This document shows positions 17,175-26,457 of a DNA stretch of 64,000 nt, one piece after another (the stretch's first letter is position 1; each line of letters opens with the position of its first letter). The stretch covers positions 1,240,001 to 1,304,000 of the forward strand of contig NZ_QHLY01000012.1 in NCBI RefSeq assembly GCF_003185895.1, read 5' to 3'. The notes under the pieces are model-generated. The model searched no databases and had not been told where the DNA came from. It was given only the letters and a program-made list of their open reading frames with translations. A program made the translations under genes and the position numbers. The DNA comes from Cryobacterium arcticum (GTDB lineage Bacteria > Actinomycetota > Actinomycetes > Actinomycetales > Microbacteriaceae).

Positions 17175-18467
17175 ATGAGCACCGAGCGCCCCTTCAGCCT
17201 GAGAGGGGTGGCGCTGGCAGCGTTCCTGCCCACGATGTTGTTCTCGATCGGCGAGGGCGCGATGATCCCCCTCATCCCCCTGGTGGCCGACGGCCTCGGC
17301 GCCTCACTCGCCTTCGCCGGGTTCATCGCCGCGATGGTGATGGTCGGCGAGCTGATCGGCGACATCCCCAGCGGCGCGGTGGTGTCCAGGTTCGGCGAAC
17401 GCAACTCCATGATCGGTGCGTCGGTGCTGGCGATCCTCGCCGTGTTGGTCTGCATCATCGCCCCGAACCCCATCGTGCTCGCGGTCGGCATCTTTCTGAT
17501 CGGCCTGGCCACCGCGGTGTTCGCGCTCGCGCGGCACGCGTTCATGACCAGTTATGTGCCGGTCGCCTACCGGGCCAGGGCGCTGTCCACCCTCGGCGGA
17601 GTCTTCCGGGCCGGCTGGTTCGTCGGGCCGTTTCTCGCCGCCGGCGTGATCCACCTCACCGGTGGCACCACGGCGGTCTTCTGGATCTTCATCGTCTGCT
17701 GCCTCGCGGCCGCTTTGGTGCTCTTGTTGCTGCCCGACCCGTCGAGCACGTTCGCGAGTGCGCAGTCCGGCGCCGGCGCCGACAAGCCGGTGCGCACCGC
17801 CGGCGAGGATCTCGCCGCGGCAGAGACCGCGGGACTGTTCGCCACCATCTGGCAGTACCGCGGCGTGCTCCTCCGGCTCGGCACCGGGGCCGGGCTGGTC
17901 GGGGCGATGCGCGCCACCCGCACGGTGATGCTGCCGCTCTGGGCGGTGAGCATCGGGATCAACGAACCCGACACCGCCCTGATCATCGGCATCGCCGGCG
18001 GCATCGACTTCGCGCTGTTCTACGCCAGCGGCCAAATCATGGACCGCTTCGGCCGCATGTGGACCGCCATCCCGTCGATGATCGGTCTCTCGCTGGGCTT
18101 GATCGCCCTCGCCTTCACCCACGACCTGCCCGCCAACGCGCAGTGGTTCATCGCCGTGGCGATGTTCCTGTCCCTGGCCAACGGCATCGGCAGCGGCCTG
18201 CTGATGACCCTCGGCGCCGACCTCGCCCCGCAGACCGGACCAGCTCCGTTCCTGGGCGCGTGGCGCTTCACGGCCGACTTCGGCAGTGCCGCCGCTCCCC
18301 TGGCCGTGGCCGGCATCACGGCACTGGTGTCGTTGTCGGTGGCCAGTGGCACGCTGGGCGTCGTCGGCCTCGTCGGCGCCGGCCTGCTGTGGCGATACAT
18401 CCCGCGGTATGCACCGCGGCACCCCCGGCTCACTCCGACGAACCCCACCAGCCCGAGAAGAAGGTAG
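17175..18467 (+). CDS. MFS transporter (exporter-like)
   Basis: 430 residues from ATG 17175, with about 12 hydrophobic segments. The first loop motif is [18 protein letters not shown], and the segment [23 protein letters not shown] is typical of drug-efflux MFS. The open frame extends upstream, but only this start follows a promoter-like box and clears the divergent prfB gene. It heads a three-gene unit with a deazaflavin-type oxidoreductase and a pentapeptide-repeat protein. Export of a small molecule is the likely role; the substrate is unknown. Confidence 0.82.
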   Translation: MSTERPFSLRGVALAAFLPTMLFSIGEGAMIPLIPLVADGLGASLAFAGFIAAMVMVGELIGDIPSGAVVSRFGERNSMIGASVLAILAVLVCIIAPNPIVLAVGIFLIGLATAVFALARHAFMTSYVPVAYRARALSTLGGVFRAGWFVGPFLAAGVIHLTGGTTAVFWIFIVCCLAAALVLLLLPDPSSTFASAQSGAGADKPVRTAGEDLAAAETAGLFATIWQYRGVLLRLGTGAGLVGAMRATRTVMLPLWAVSIGINEPDTALIIGIAGGIDFALFYASGQIMDRFGRMWTAIPSMIGLSLGLIALAFTHDLPANAQWFIAVAMFLSLANGIGSGLLMTLGADLAPQTGPAPFLGAWRFTADFGSAAAPLAVAGITALVSLSVASGTLGVVGLVGAGLLWRYIPRYAPRHPRLTPTNPTSPRRR

Positions 18468-18472
18468 CAAGC

Positions 18473-18910
18473 ATGCCCCTGCACGGCGAATACGAACCCA
18501 GCCCCGAGAAGTGGGTGCGCGACCAGGTCGACCTGTACGAGACCTCCGGCGGCACCAAGGGCACCACCCTGCGCGGGATGCCCGTGATAGTCCTGACCAC
18601 CCTCGGCGCCAAGTCAGGCAAGGTCCGCAAGGCCCCGCTGATGCGCGTCGAACACGACGGCAGCTACCTGGCCGTCGCCTCCCTCGGCGGCAGCCCCAAG
18701 AACCCGGTCTGGTATGCCAACGTCGTCGCGCATCCCCTGGTCGAGGTGCAGGACGGCCCGGTGCGCCAGGACATGACCGCCCGCGAGATCACCGGCGACG
18801 AGAAGGCGGTCTGGTGGGAGCGCGCCGTCGCCGCCTATCCCCCGTACGCCGATTACCAGAAGAAGACCGACCGGATCATTCCGGTGTTCCTGCTCGAGCC
18901 CATCGCCTAG
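18473..18910 (+). CDS. Nitroreductase / deazaflavin (F420)-dependent oxidoreductase family protein
   Basis: A 145-residue protein of the Ddn-like split beta-barrel family: the family stretch [30 protein letters not shown], then [26 protein letters not shown], and a C-terminal [31 protein letters not shown]. Members use reduced F420 to reduce quinones or nitro compounds, or have unknown substrates. It starts 5 bases after the MFS stop, with AAGGT upstream, so it is co-transcribed. No F420 biosynthesis gene is in the window. Confidence 0.85.
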   Translation: MPLHGEYEPSPEKWVRDQVDLYETSGGTKGTTLRGMPVIVLTTLGAKSGKVRKAPLMRVEHDGSYLAVASLGGSPKNPVWYANVVAHPLVEVQDGPVRQDMTAREITGDEKAVWWERAVAAYPPYADYQKKTDRIIPVFLLEPIA

Positions 18911-19566
18911 TGGCGCGCACCAAGAAGCGGGGTCCGCAGCTCGACCGGATCGTGCTGGACAACCTGCTGGACAACGACGGCGCCCTGGTCGGCCGGGGCG
19001 ACGACCGCGAGGCCGAGCGGTTCAGCCGGGTCGACTTCTCCGGCCGCGACCTCACCAGCACCAGCTTCACCGAGTGCGAACTGCACGCCGTGGACTTCAA
19101 CACCACCGTGCTCCGCGGCACCAGCTGGTCGGAGTGCGTCGCCACCGAACTGCACGCCGCGGTGTTCAGCGCACCCCGCTCGAGCTGGCGCGATGTGCGC
19201 ATCGAGCACTCCCGGCTCGGCTCGGTGGAGATGTACGACGCGAACCTGCGCAGCGTGCAGATCGACGGTTCGAAGCTGGACTTCGTGAACCTGCGCAACG
19301 CCACCCTCACCGACGTGCTGATCAGCAACTGCATCATCGACGAACTGGATATCTCCAGCACCGTCGTGCAGCGGCTGGAACTGCGCGACTGCCGGATCGG
19401 CACCCTCGACGTGGCCGGCGCCCGCCTCACCGACGTCGACCTGCGCTCCACCGAGTTCTCGGCCATTCACAGCCTCGAGGGCCTCAAGGGCGCCACCATC
19501 GACGACGCTCAGTTATCGATGCTTGCGCCGCTGCTGGCCGCGCACCTCGGCATCCTGGTGGAGTAG
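18910..19566 (+). CDS. Pentapeptide-repeat protein
   Basis: 218 residues from a GTG that overlaps the preceding TAG by one base (TAGTG). From about residue 38 the sequence runs in pentapeptide A(D/N)LxX-type coils (DFSGRDLTSTSFTECELHAVDF, DANLRSVQIDGSKLDFVNLRNATL, DLRSTEFSAI), expected to form a quadrilateral beta-helix. Some family members mimic DNA and protect gyrase from quinolones, but most have no known role. The coupled MFS transporter makes a resistance function possible but unproven. A TTA codon occurs at 19513. Confidence 0.82.
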   Translation: MARTKKRGPQLDRIVLDNLLDNDGALVGRGDDREAERFSRVDFSGRDLTSTSFTECELHAVDFNTTVLRGTSWSECVATELHAAVFSAPRSSWRDVRIEHSRLGSVEMYDANLRSVQIDGSKLDFVNLRNATLTDVLISNCIIDELDISSTVVQRLELRDCRIGTLDVAGARLTDVDLRSTEFSAIHSLEGLKGATIDDAQLSMLAPLLAAHLGILVE

Positions 19567-19591
19567 CCGGGCGCGCGGCCCACGGGTCAGG

Positions 19592-20578
19592 CTAGAGCCA
19601 CTTCTCGGCGAGGTGTTCGGCCACGACCCGGCGGATGGTGCCCGACTTTCCGCGCAACACGATCGACTCCGTGCGGATCTTCGGGCCCATCTTGCGCACG
19701 CCGCCGACCAGCTGGCCGTCGGTGACGCCGGTGGCGACGAAGTAGGTGTTGTCGCTGGTGACCAGGTCGTTCACGCCCAGGATGCGGTCGAGGTCATGGC
19801 CGGCGTCGATGGCCTTCTGCGCCTCCTCGTCGTCCTTGGGGTGCAGCCTGGCCTGGATGAAGCCGCCGAGCGCCTTGAGCGCACACGCGGTGATGATGCC
19901 CTCCGGGGTGCCGCCGATACCCACGCACAAGTCGATGCGGGTCTCCGTGATCGCCGCGTTGATGCCGCCGGCCACGTCGCCGTCCAGCATCAGCCGGGTT
20001 CCGGCGCCCGCGGCGCGCACCTCTTCGATCAGGCCGACGTGCCGCGGCCGGTCGAGGATGGCGATGGTCATGTCGGCGACGTCCTTGCCCTTGGCCTTGG
20101 CCAGCGCACGAACGTTCTCGCCGATCGGCAGGCGCAGGTCCACGACGCCGTGGCCCTCCCAGCCGGTGACGATCTTGTCCATGTAGAACACGGCGCTGGG
20201 GTCGTACATGCTGCCCCGGTCGGCGACGGCGATCATGCTGAGCGCGTTCTGGCGGCCGTTGGCGGTGAGTGAGGTGCCGTCGATCGGGTCGACCGCGATG
20301 TCGCAAGACGGCCCGCGGCCGCTGCCGACGTGCTCGCCGTTGTAGAGCATGGGGGCGTCGTCCTTCTCGCCCTCGCCGATGACAACAACGCCGTCGAAAT
20401 CGACAGTGCCGAGGAACTTGCGCATCGCGTCGACGGCCGCGCCGTCGGCGGCATTCTTGTCACCCCGGCCGATGAACGGTACGGCACGGATGGCGGCGGC
20501 CTCGGTGGCCCGCACCAGCTCCATGCCGAGGTTGCGGTCGGGGTGCAGATAGAGCGAAGCGTGTTCGGTATTCACCAT
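19592..20578 (-). CDS. glpX: Fructose-1,6-bisphosphatase class II (GlpX)
   Basis: 328 residues from ATG 20578, which has AAGGACG 8 bases upstream. The protein shows GlpX motifs: IGRGDKNAADGAAVDAM, VVIGEGEKDDAPMLYNGE, the metal site DPIDGTSL and GIGGTPEGIITACALKALGG. It dephosphorylates fructose 1,6-bisphosphate in gluconeogenesis, in the cytoplasm. It is divergent from fba, whose enzyme makes or uses the same metabolite, so the two may share a regulatory region. Confidence 0.96.
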   Translation of the reverse strand: MVNTEHASLYLHPDRNLGMELVRATEAAAIRAVPFIGRGDKNAADGAAVDAMRKFLGTVDFDGVVVIGEGEKDDAPMLYNGEHVGSGRGPSCDIAVDPIDGTSLTANGRQNALSMIAVADRGSMYDPSAVFYMDKIVTGWEGHGVVDLRLPIGENVRALAKAKGKDVADMTIAILDRPRHVGLIEEVRAAGAGTRLMLDGDVAGGINAAITETRIDLCVGIGGTPEGIITACALKALGGFIQARLHPKDDEEAQKAIDAGHDLDRILGVNDLVTSDNTYFVATGVTDGQLVGGVRKMGPKIRTESIVLRGKSGTIRRVVAEHLAEKWL

Positions 20579-20722
20579 GGGTAGTCGTCCTTCGAGGTCA
20601 TATGTGGGTTGCTGACGGACTCGCCGGCTCTCGGCCGGTCTGCGGCCCAGCTTACCCAGCCCCCGTTTTGGGGCAGGACCTTCTACCCGCGACCGGCTGA
20701 GCGCTCGCACATCCGCTCTCGC

Positions 20723-20728
20723 TACACT
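20723..20728 (+). promoter_or_regulatory. Possible -10 box for fba
   Basis: TACACT lies 35 bases before the fba ATG, with a normal GAGGAGACG ribosome site between. No clear -35 box is seen. Confidence 0.35.
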
Positions 20729-20763
20729 TGACGGACACCCCAGCTCACTTTCGAGGAGACGCA

Positions 20764-21789
20764 ATGCCCATCGCAACCCCAGACCAATACGCCGAAATGC
20801 TGAACAAGGCCAAGTCGAAGGGGTTCGCGTACCCCGCATTCAACGTCTCTTCCTCGCAGTCGATCAACGCCGTCCTCCAGGGCCTGACCGAAGCCGGCTC
20901 TGACGGCATCATCCAGGTAACCACCGGTGGCGCCGACTACTTCGCCGGCCACACCGTCAAGAACCGCGCCGCCGGCGCCCTGGCCTTCGCCAAGTTCGCG
21001 CACGTCGTTGCCGAGAACTACCCGGTCACCGTCGCCCTGCACACCGACCACTGCCCCAAGGGCGCACTGGACGACTTCGTCCTGCCCCTGATCTCCGCGT
21101 CGGAGACCGCTGTGGCCGACGGCTTCAACCCGATCTTCCAGTCCCACATGTGGGACGGCTCGGCGATCGCCCTCGACGAGAACCTCGAGATCGCGAAGAC
21201 CATCATCAAGCGCACCAAGGCGATCAACGCCATTCTCGAGGTCGAGATCGGCGCCGTCGGCGGCGAAGAAGACGGCGTTGAGGGCGACATCAACGACAAC
21301 CTCTACACGACCTTCGACGACACCGTCAAGATGATCGAGGCCCTCGGCCTCGGCGAGCAGGGCCGCTACATGGCCGCCCTCACCTTCGGCAACGTGCACG
21401 GCGTCTACAAGCCCGGCAACGTCAAGCTGCGTCCGGAGCTCCTCGCGGAGATCCAGGCCAGCGTCGCCGCCAAGTACGCCACCTCCGGCCTGCCGCTCGA
21501 CCTCGTCTTCCACGGCGGCTCAGGCTCGACCGACGCCGAGATCGCGGAAGCCGTCAAGAACGGCGTCGTGAAGATGAACGTCGACACCGACACCCAGTAC
21601 GCGTTCACCCGCGCCATCGCCGACTACATGCTGAAGAACTACGACGGCGTGCTCAAGGTCGACGGTGAAGTCGGAAACAAGAAGCTGTACGACCCGCGTG
21701 CCTGGGGCAAGGTGGCCGAGACGGCCATGGCCGCCCGCGTCGCGCAGGCGACCCGTCAGCTCGGTTCCGCCGGACACTCGAACAGCTAG
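20764..21789 (+). CDS. fba: Fructose-bisphosphate aldolase, class II
   Basis: 341 residues from ATG 20764 after GAGGAGACGCA. Zinc-binding and active-site motifs of the class II enzyme are clear: LHTDHCPKGALDDF, EVEIGAVGGEEDGV, LTFGNVHGVYKPGNVKL and FHGGSGSTDAEI. It splits fructose 1,6-bisphosphate into two trioses in glycolysis and catalyses the reverse reaction in gluconeogenesis. It is followed after 15 bases by a DUF6264 membrane protein. Confidence 0.97.
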   Translation: MPIATPDQYAEMLNKAKSKGFAYPAFNVSSSQSINAVLQGLTEAGSDGIIQVTTGGADYFAGHTVKNRAAGALAFAKFAHVVAENYPVTVALHTDHCPKGALDDFVLPLISASETAVADGFNPIFQSHMWDGSAIALDENLEIAKTIIKRTKAINAILEVEIGAVGGEEDGVEGDINDNLYTTFDDTVKMIEALGLGEQGRYMAALTFGNVHGVYKPGNVKLRPELLAEIQASVAAKYATSGLPLDLVFHGGSGSTDAEIAEAVKNGVVKMNVDTDTQYAFTRAIADYMLKNYDGVLKVDGEVGNKKLYDPRAWGKVAETAMAARVAQATRQLGSAGHSNS

Positions 21790-21804
21790 ATCAGAAACAA
21801 CCGG

Positions 21805-22410
21805 ATGACGATGGCAGAGAACGCTCCAGACCAGACGCCGGCGGCGACCCCGCCGGTGGACTACCGACCCCAGCCCCGCTACGGCGAACTGGCTCCGGAA
21901 GGCTGGACCTGGACCCCGCCGCAGGACGAACAGTCCCCGGCGGCCTCTGCCCCCGTCGATCCACCCACCGCGCTCCCGCTGGGCTCAGCCCAGCGGGACG
22001 CGGCATCGGTCTCCGCCACCGGCACCGGCACGGCGACCGGCAAGGCGGCGCCCAGCTGGGACCGCCCGCTGACCATCAGCCTGCTGTTCCTGGGCCTGTT
22101 GGGCACCTTCTTCACGATCTCGATGCTCGGCTCTCTGCCCGAAGCACTGCAGATGCTCTATACACAGGCCGAGCTCGGCGACTACAGCCCCGCCGCATCC
22201 GTCGCCCCGCTGATCCTGGCCGGCAGCATCGGCCAGGCCGTCGTCTGGCTGGCCACCGCCGTCAGCTCGGTGCTGCTGGTGATCAAGTCGAAGCGCGCGT
22301 TCTATGTGCCGCTGATCGGCGGAGTCGTGGCCTTCGTGCTGCTCGTGGCCACCATGGCCGTGGTGCTCGCGGGCGACACCGCCCTGCTCGACTACTTCAG
22401 CCAGCCGTAA
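21805..22410 (+). CDS. DUF6264-type membrane protein
   Basis: A 201-residue protein; the ATG at 21811 is an alternative start. Residues 1-90 are a Pro/Ala/Thr-rich cytoplasmic tail containing PQPRYGELAPEGWTWTPP, a stretch I associate with this actinobacterial family. Three hydrophobic segments follow (about 93-113, 133-157, 166-190). The function is unknown. It probably shares the fba transcript. Confidence 0.7.
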   Translation: MTMAENAPDQTPAATPPVDYRPQPRYGELAPEGWTWTPPQDEQSPAASAPVDPPTALPLGSAQRDAASVSATGTGTATGKAAPSWDRPLTISLLFLGLLGTFFTISMLGSLPEALQMLYTQAELGDYSPAASVAPLILAGSIGQAVVWLATAVSSVLLVIKSKRAFYVPLIGGVVAFVLLVATMAVVLAGDTALLDYFSQP

Positions 22411-22416
22411 CCGGCA

Positions 22417-22436
22417 GCCGGCCGTAACCGGCCGGC
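22417..22436. terminator. GC hairpin between convergent DUF6264 gene and ispH
   Basis: GCCGGCCG pairs with CGGCCGGC around a TAAC loop. There is no T tract, so it is only a possible terminator. Confidence 0.4.
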
Positions 22437-22446
22437 CCAGCCGCAA

Positions 22447-23526
22447 CTACTCGGGCCGGTTGACTCGCCCGCCGAGCGCACGCGCATCCGTCTTGCCCTG
22501 CAGGTCCTTGCGCAGTTCCTTGGGCAGGGAGAAGAGCAGGTCTTCCTCGGCCGTCTTGATCTGCTCAACGTCGCCGTAACCGGCGCCGGCCAGGTCGCGC
22601 AGCAACTCCTCGACAAGCTCTTCCGGCACGGATGCGCCGCTGGTCACGCCGACGGTGTTCACGCCGTCCAGCCATTCCTGCTTCACTTCGCTGGCGTAGT
22701 CCACCCGGTAAGCGGCCTTGGCGCCGTATTCCAGGGCGACCTCGACCAGGCGCACCGAGTTGGACGAGTTCGCCGAACCCACCACGATCACCAGGTCGGA
22801 GTCGCGGGCGACCTTCTTGATGGCCACCTGACGGTTCTGGGTGGCGTAGCAGATGTCGTCGCTGGGCGGATCCTGCAGGTTCGGGAACCGGGCGCGGAGG
22901 CGCCGCACGGTCTCCATGGTCTCGTCGACGCTCAGCGTGGTCTGTGACAGCCAGACCACCTTGTTCGGGTCCTTCACCACGATGGTGTCGGCTTCGTCGG
23001 GGCTGCCGACGAGCGTGGTGTGCTCCGGCGCCTCGCCGGCGGTGCCCTCGACCTCTTCGTGGCCCTCGTGGCCGATCAGCAAGATCTCGAAGTCGTCCCG
23101 GGCGAAGCGCACGGCTTCGCGGTGCACCTTGGTCACCAGTGGGCAGGTGGCGTCGATGGCCATGAGGCCACGGTCGGCGGCGGCGTTCACGACGGCCGGA
23201 GACACGCCGTGCGCGCTGAAGACGATGTGCGAACCGCTGGGAACCTCATCCACTTCTTCGACGAAGATGGCGCCGAGCTTCTCCAGTTCGCTCACGACGT
23301 GGGTGTTGTGCACGATCTGCTTGCGCACATACACCGGGGCGCCGTACAGTTCGAGCGCCTTCTCCACCGCGATGACAGCCCGGTCGACGCCGGCGCAGTA
23401 GCCGCGCGGGGCTGCCAGCAGCACCCGTTTCAGGCCATCCACCGGGGTATCCTTGAGCCTGTTGCGCAGGCTCGGAATTCTAGGCATGCCAAGGCCGATC
23501 ACGGGCGCGGGGGTACTGGTACTCAC
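22447..23526 (-). CDS. ispH: 4-hydroxy-3-methylbut-2-enyl diphosphate reductase
   Basis: 359 residues. The iron-sulfur cysteines are in the expected contexts: [11 protein letters not shown] (Cys44), [11 protein letters not shown] and [18 protein letters not shown] and [15 protein letters not shown] are active-site stretches. It makes IPP and DMAPP in the last step of the MEP isoprenoid pathway, supplying UppS (30680-31465). The GTG at 23526 has no ribosome site but lies 6 bases after TAGACT, so the mRNA is probably leaderless. Confidence 0.96.
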   Translation of the reverse strand: MSTSTPAPVIGLGMPRIPSLRNRLKDTPVDGLKRVLLAAPRGYCAGVDRAVIAVEKALELYGAPVYVRKQIVHNTHVVSELEKLGAIFVEEVDEVPSGSHIVFSAHGVSPAVVNAAADRGLMAIDATCPLVTKVHREAVRFARDDFEILLIGHEGHEEVEGTAGEAPEHTTLVGSPDEADTIVVKDPNKVVWLSQTTLSVDETMETVRRLRARFPNLQDPPSDDICYATQNRQVAIKKVARDSDLVIVVGSANSSNSVRLVEVALEYGAKAAYRVDYASEVKQEWLDGVNTVGVTSGASVPEELVEELLRDLAGAGYGDVEQIKTAEEDLLFSLPKELRKDLQGKTDARALGGRVNRPE

Positions 23527-23532
23527 CTGAAC

Positions 23533-23538
23533 AGTCTA
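23533..23538 (-). promoter_or_regulatory. -10 box of a leaderless-type start for ispH
   Basis: TAGACT on the minus strand, then GTTCAG, then the GTG start. The same TAGACTGTTC string occurs before the AI-2E family gene and the enolase gene. Confidence 0.6.
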
Positions 23539-23610
23539 AGCGGGCGTATCTGTACAGACACCCCGCACATTCCCGGGCCGGCCGGTGCAACACCCCGAGG
23601 TAGGAGAGCG

Positions 23611-24837
23611 ATGAACGCAGTCAGCATGCCCGCAGCAGGCGACGAGCCGCCCACTCTCGACGCGCCCTGGCCCGTGGCAGTGCTGTCGAACAAGATCCGC
23701 GGCTACATCGAACGCCTCGGCACCGCCTGGGTCGAGGGTGAGATCGTGCAGTGGGGCACCAGCGGCGGCAACGTCTACGGCAAGCTCAAGGACCTCACGG
23801 TGGACGCCTCCGTGAGCTTCACCGTGTGGTCGTCGGTCAAGGCCCGCCTCACCAGCGACTTCAAGCAGGGCGACCGGGTGATCGCCCTGGTGAAGCCGAA
23901 CTACTGGGTCAAGGGCGGCACGCTGACCATGCAGGTCTATGAGCTGCGGCACGTGGGCCTGGGCGACCTGCTCGAGCGCCTGGAGCGCCTGCGCGCCCAG
24001 CTCAAGGCAGAGGGCCTCTTCGACGCCTCCCGCAAACGCGCGCTGCCATTCCTTCCGCACCGCATCGGCCTGGTCACCGGCAAGGACTCTGACGCCGAGA
24101 AAGACGTGCTGCGCAACGCCCAGCTGCGTTGGCCGGCCGTGGAGTTCAGTGTGGTGCACGCCGCCGTTCAGGGCGACCGCATGGTGAGCGAGGTCACCGC
24201 CGCCGTCAAGAAACTGGATGCCGACCCGTCGGTCGACGTGATCATCGTCGCCCGCGGCGGCGGCGACTTCCAGAATCTGCTCGGCTTCAGCGACGAGGGG
24301 CTCGTGCGCGCCGTCGCCGCCTGCACCACCCCGGTGGTGAGCGCCATCGGCCACGAGGCCGACCGGCCGCTGCTCGACGACGTCGCCGACCTGCGCGCCT
24401 CCACCCCCACCGACGCCGCCAAACGGGTGGTGCCCGACGTCTCCGACGAACTCAACCGGGTGCAGCAGGCCCGGGCGCGGCTGAGCAACCGGCTCACCGG
24501 CATCCTCTCCACCGAGGTCCACCGGCTCGAACAGCTGCGCAGCCGGCCGGTGCTCGCCGGCTCGGACTGGATCATCGACAACCGTTCGCAGGACCTCACC
24601 CGATACGTCGCCCGCGGCACCGAGCTGATGCACCGCGCCCTCGAGCGCGCGGGCTCCGGCGTCACCGAACTCCGCAGCCAACTGCGGGCACTCTCACCGC
24701 AGGGCACCCTCGATCGCGGCTACGCCATCGTGCAGTTGCCCGACGGACACGTGATGCGCTCCAGCGACCAGGCCCCGGCCGGCACCGAGCTGCGCATCAC
24801 CGTGGCCGTCGGCACCGTGCCCGCCGTCTCGAAATAG
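23611..24837 (+). CDS. xseA: Exodeoxyribonuclease VII large subunit
   Basis: 408 residues from ATG 23611, with TAGGAGAGCG directly upstream; a longer frame to 23020 overlaps ispH and is not used. An N-terminal OB-fold ([31 protein letters not shown]) is followed by the catalytic domain ([77 protein letters not shown]) and a coiled-coil C-terminus. With XseB it degrades single-stranded DNA. Confidence 0.96.
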   Translation: MNAVSMPAAGDEPPTLDAPWPVAVLSNKIRGYIERLGTAWVEGEIVQWGTSGGNVYGKLKDLTVDASVSFTVWSSVKARLTSDFKQGDRVIALVKPNYWVKGGTLTMQVYELRHVGLGDLLERLERLRAQLKAEGLFDASRKRALPFLPHRIGLVTGKDSDAEKDVLRNAQLRWPAVEFSVVHAAVQGDRMVSEVTAAVKKLDADPSVDVIIVARGGGDFQNLLGFSDEGLVRAVAACTTPVVSAIGHEADRPLLDDVADLRASTPTDAAKRVVPDVSDELNRVQQARARLSNRLTGILSTEVHRLEQLRSRPVLAGSDWIIDNRSQDLTRYVARGTELMHRALERAGSGVTELRSQLRALSPQGTLDRGYAIVQLPDGHVMRSSDQAPAGTELRITVAVGTVPAVSK

Positions 24838-24857
24838 ATCGAAATAGAAGAAATAGA
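24831..24857 (+). repeat. Three short GAAATAGA repeats spanning the xseA stop
   Basis: GAAATAGA occurs at 24831, 24841 and 24850; the first contains the xseA stop TAG. It is an AT-rich patch between xseA and xseB, probably slippage-born. Confidence 0.6.
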
Positions 24858-24866
24858 ATAGGACCC

Positions 24867-25115
24867 ATGACTTCGTCCGCTGCAACGCCCACGCACGCCC
24901 CCGGAGCCGTCCCGGCCGTCGACTCGCTCAGCTACGAGCAGGCCAGGGACGAACTGATCCGGGTGGTGTCGGTGCTCGAACAGGGCGCAGCCACGCTCGA
25001 AGAATCACTCGCACTCTGGGAGCGGGGCGAAGCCCTCGCGACCCGCTGCGAAGAATGGCTGATCGGCGCCAAGGCGCGCCTGGATGCCGCTCGCGGCGCG
25101 GCCACAGCGGAATGA
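24867..25115 (+). CDS. xseB: Exodeoxyribonuclease VII small subunit
   Basis: 82 residues from ATG 24867 after AGGACCC. The family core [37 protein letters not shown] fits the small helical subunit that binds XseA. It overlaps the next gene by 4 bases. Confidence 0.94.
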   Translation: MTSSAATPTHAPGAVPAVDSLSYEQARDELIRVVSVLEQGAATLEESLALWERGEALATRCEEWLIGAKARLDAARGAATAE

Positions 25116-25774
25116 GCCGCGCCCCGCGCCCACCGCGAGTCGTCGCGGAGCTGGGCCGGCCGGAAACGGCGGAAGAGCGGGCCACCCGGCTGGCCACGAA
25201 CTCCCGCAACTATCGCTCCCGCAAGACCATCAACAACCTCGTCTACTCCCTGCTGGCCACGGTGGGAGCGGTCATCGTGCTGGTGCTCATCGTGCCCCGC
25301 AGCGACACCCCGCTCGACCGCGCCGTGGACTTCGGCTCGGTCGCCGAACAGGTGCAGCAGGGCGTCGACGAGCCGCTCGTTGCCCCGACCCTGCCGCCGG
25401 GCTGGAGCGCCAACGCCGCCGAGTGGCGCGCGGGCGGCAGCGACGGCGTCTCCAGCTGGTACATCGGCTTGATCACCCCTGAGAACGAATTCATCGGGCT
25501 TACTCAGGCCGTCGACGCCAACCCCACCTGGCTGGCCGAACAGCTGGACAAGGTGGCCGCCAGCGACACCATCACCATCGATGGCGTGGAGTGGGACGTC
25601 TACCGCAACCCCGCGCCCGCCGCCGACCAGGGCAACTTCGAATCCGCTCTCGTCACCGATGCCGGCGACAGCACCTATCTGCTCATCGGCACGGCCTCCG
25701 ATCAGGAACTCACCGTGCTCGCCGGCGCGCTCTCCGACCAAATCACCGCCAACCAGGCCGAGGACAACACATGA
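25112..25774 (+). CDS. DUF4245 membrane-anchored protein
   Basis: 220 residues from an ATG overlapping the xseB stop (ATGA). A basic cytoplasmic N-terminus is followed by one transmembrane helix (about 42-65, [21 protein letters not shown]) and an extracytoplasmic domain with [15 protein letters not shown] and [20 protein letters not shown], typical of DUF4245. The function is unknown. Its position after xseB is conserved in actinobacteria. It overlaps the carbonic anhydrase gene by 4 bases. Confidence 0.82.
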   Translation: MSRAPRPPRVVAELGRPETAEERATRLATNSRNYRSRKTINNLVYSLLATVGAVIVLVLIVPRSDTPLDRAVDFGSVAEQVQQGVDEPLVAPTLPPGWSANAAEWRAGGSDGVSSWYIGLITPENEFIGLTQAVDANPTWLAEQLDKVAASDTITIDGVEWDVYRNPAPAADQGNFESALVTDAGDSTYLLIGTASDQELTVLAGALSDQITANQAEDNT

Positions 25775-26409
25775 CCACAGAACTCTCTCCGGCCACCGTC
25801 TGGAACGACCTCGCCGAAGGCAACGAACGTTTCGTCAACGGTACGCCGCAACATCCGCGCCAGGATGTCGACCGTCGCGCCGAGACCGCGTTCGAGCAGA
25901 CCCCGATGGCCGCCCTGTTCGGCTGCAGCGACTCCAGGCTCGCTGCCGAGATCATCTTCGACAAGGGCCTCGGCGACCTGTTCGTGGTGCGCAACGCCGG
26001 CCAGGTCATCTCCGACTCCGTGCTCGGCTCGCTCGAATACGCCGTGGCCGTGCTGAAGGTGCCGCTGATCCTGGTGCTCGGCCACGACCGCTGCGGCGCC
26101 GTCCTGGCCGCCATCGACTCGCAGGCCGAAGACGCCGTGCCGCTGCCGCCGCACATCAACAACATCATCGAGAAGATCGTGCCAGCGGTACGCCGCGTGG
26201 GCGGCCCGACGACGGGCCCGCTCGACCCGCAGACCGTCGACGCATCCGCCGTTGGCCGGGAACACCTGCGCGACACGGTGGCCGAGCTGGTGCAGCGCTC
26301 CGAGATGATCAGCGCCGCCATCGCAGAAGGTACATTGGCTATCGTCGGCGCGAACTACCGGCTCCTCGAGGGCCGCGCCGACCCCGACATCGTCGTCGGC
26401 ATCGTCTAG
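25771..26409 (+). CDS. Beta-class carbonic anhydrase
   Basis: 212 residues. Zinc ligands are present: Cys52 in GCSDSR with the Asp54/Arg56 dyad, then His105 and Cys108 in GHDRCGAV. It interconverts CO2 and bicarbonate in the cytoplasm, supporting carboxylation. It is the last of four overlapping genes and precedes fumC by 48 bases. In other actinobacteria, such as mycobacteria, glpX lies between DUF4245 and fumC; here carbonic anhydrase occupies that slot and glpX is at 19592-20578. Confidence 0.94.
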   Translation: MTTELSPATVWNDLAEGNERFVNGTPQHPRQDVDRRAETAFEQTPMAALFGCSDSRLAAEIIFDKGLGDLFVVRNAGQVISDSVLGSLEYAVAVLKVPLILVLGHDRCGAVLAAIDSQAEDAVPLPPHINNIIEKIVPAVRRVGGPTTGPLDPQTVDASAVGREHLRDTVAELVQRSEMISAAIAEGTLAIVGANYRLLEGRADPDIVVGIV

Positions 26410-26457
26410 GTGCCGTCAGACCCGTTACCCGCTTTGAATCGAAAGGTATGACACACC

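Noticed and set aside
23020-23610. Upstream extension of xseA across ispH
   Set aside because: Antisense to ispH; ATG 23611 has a strong ribosome site and matches the XseA length.
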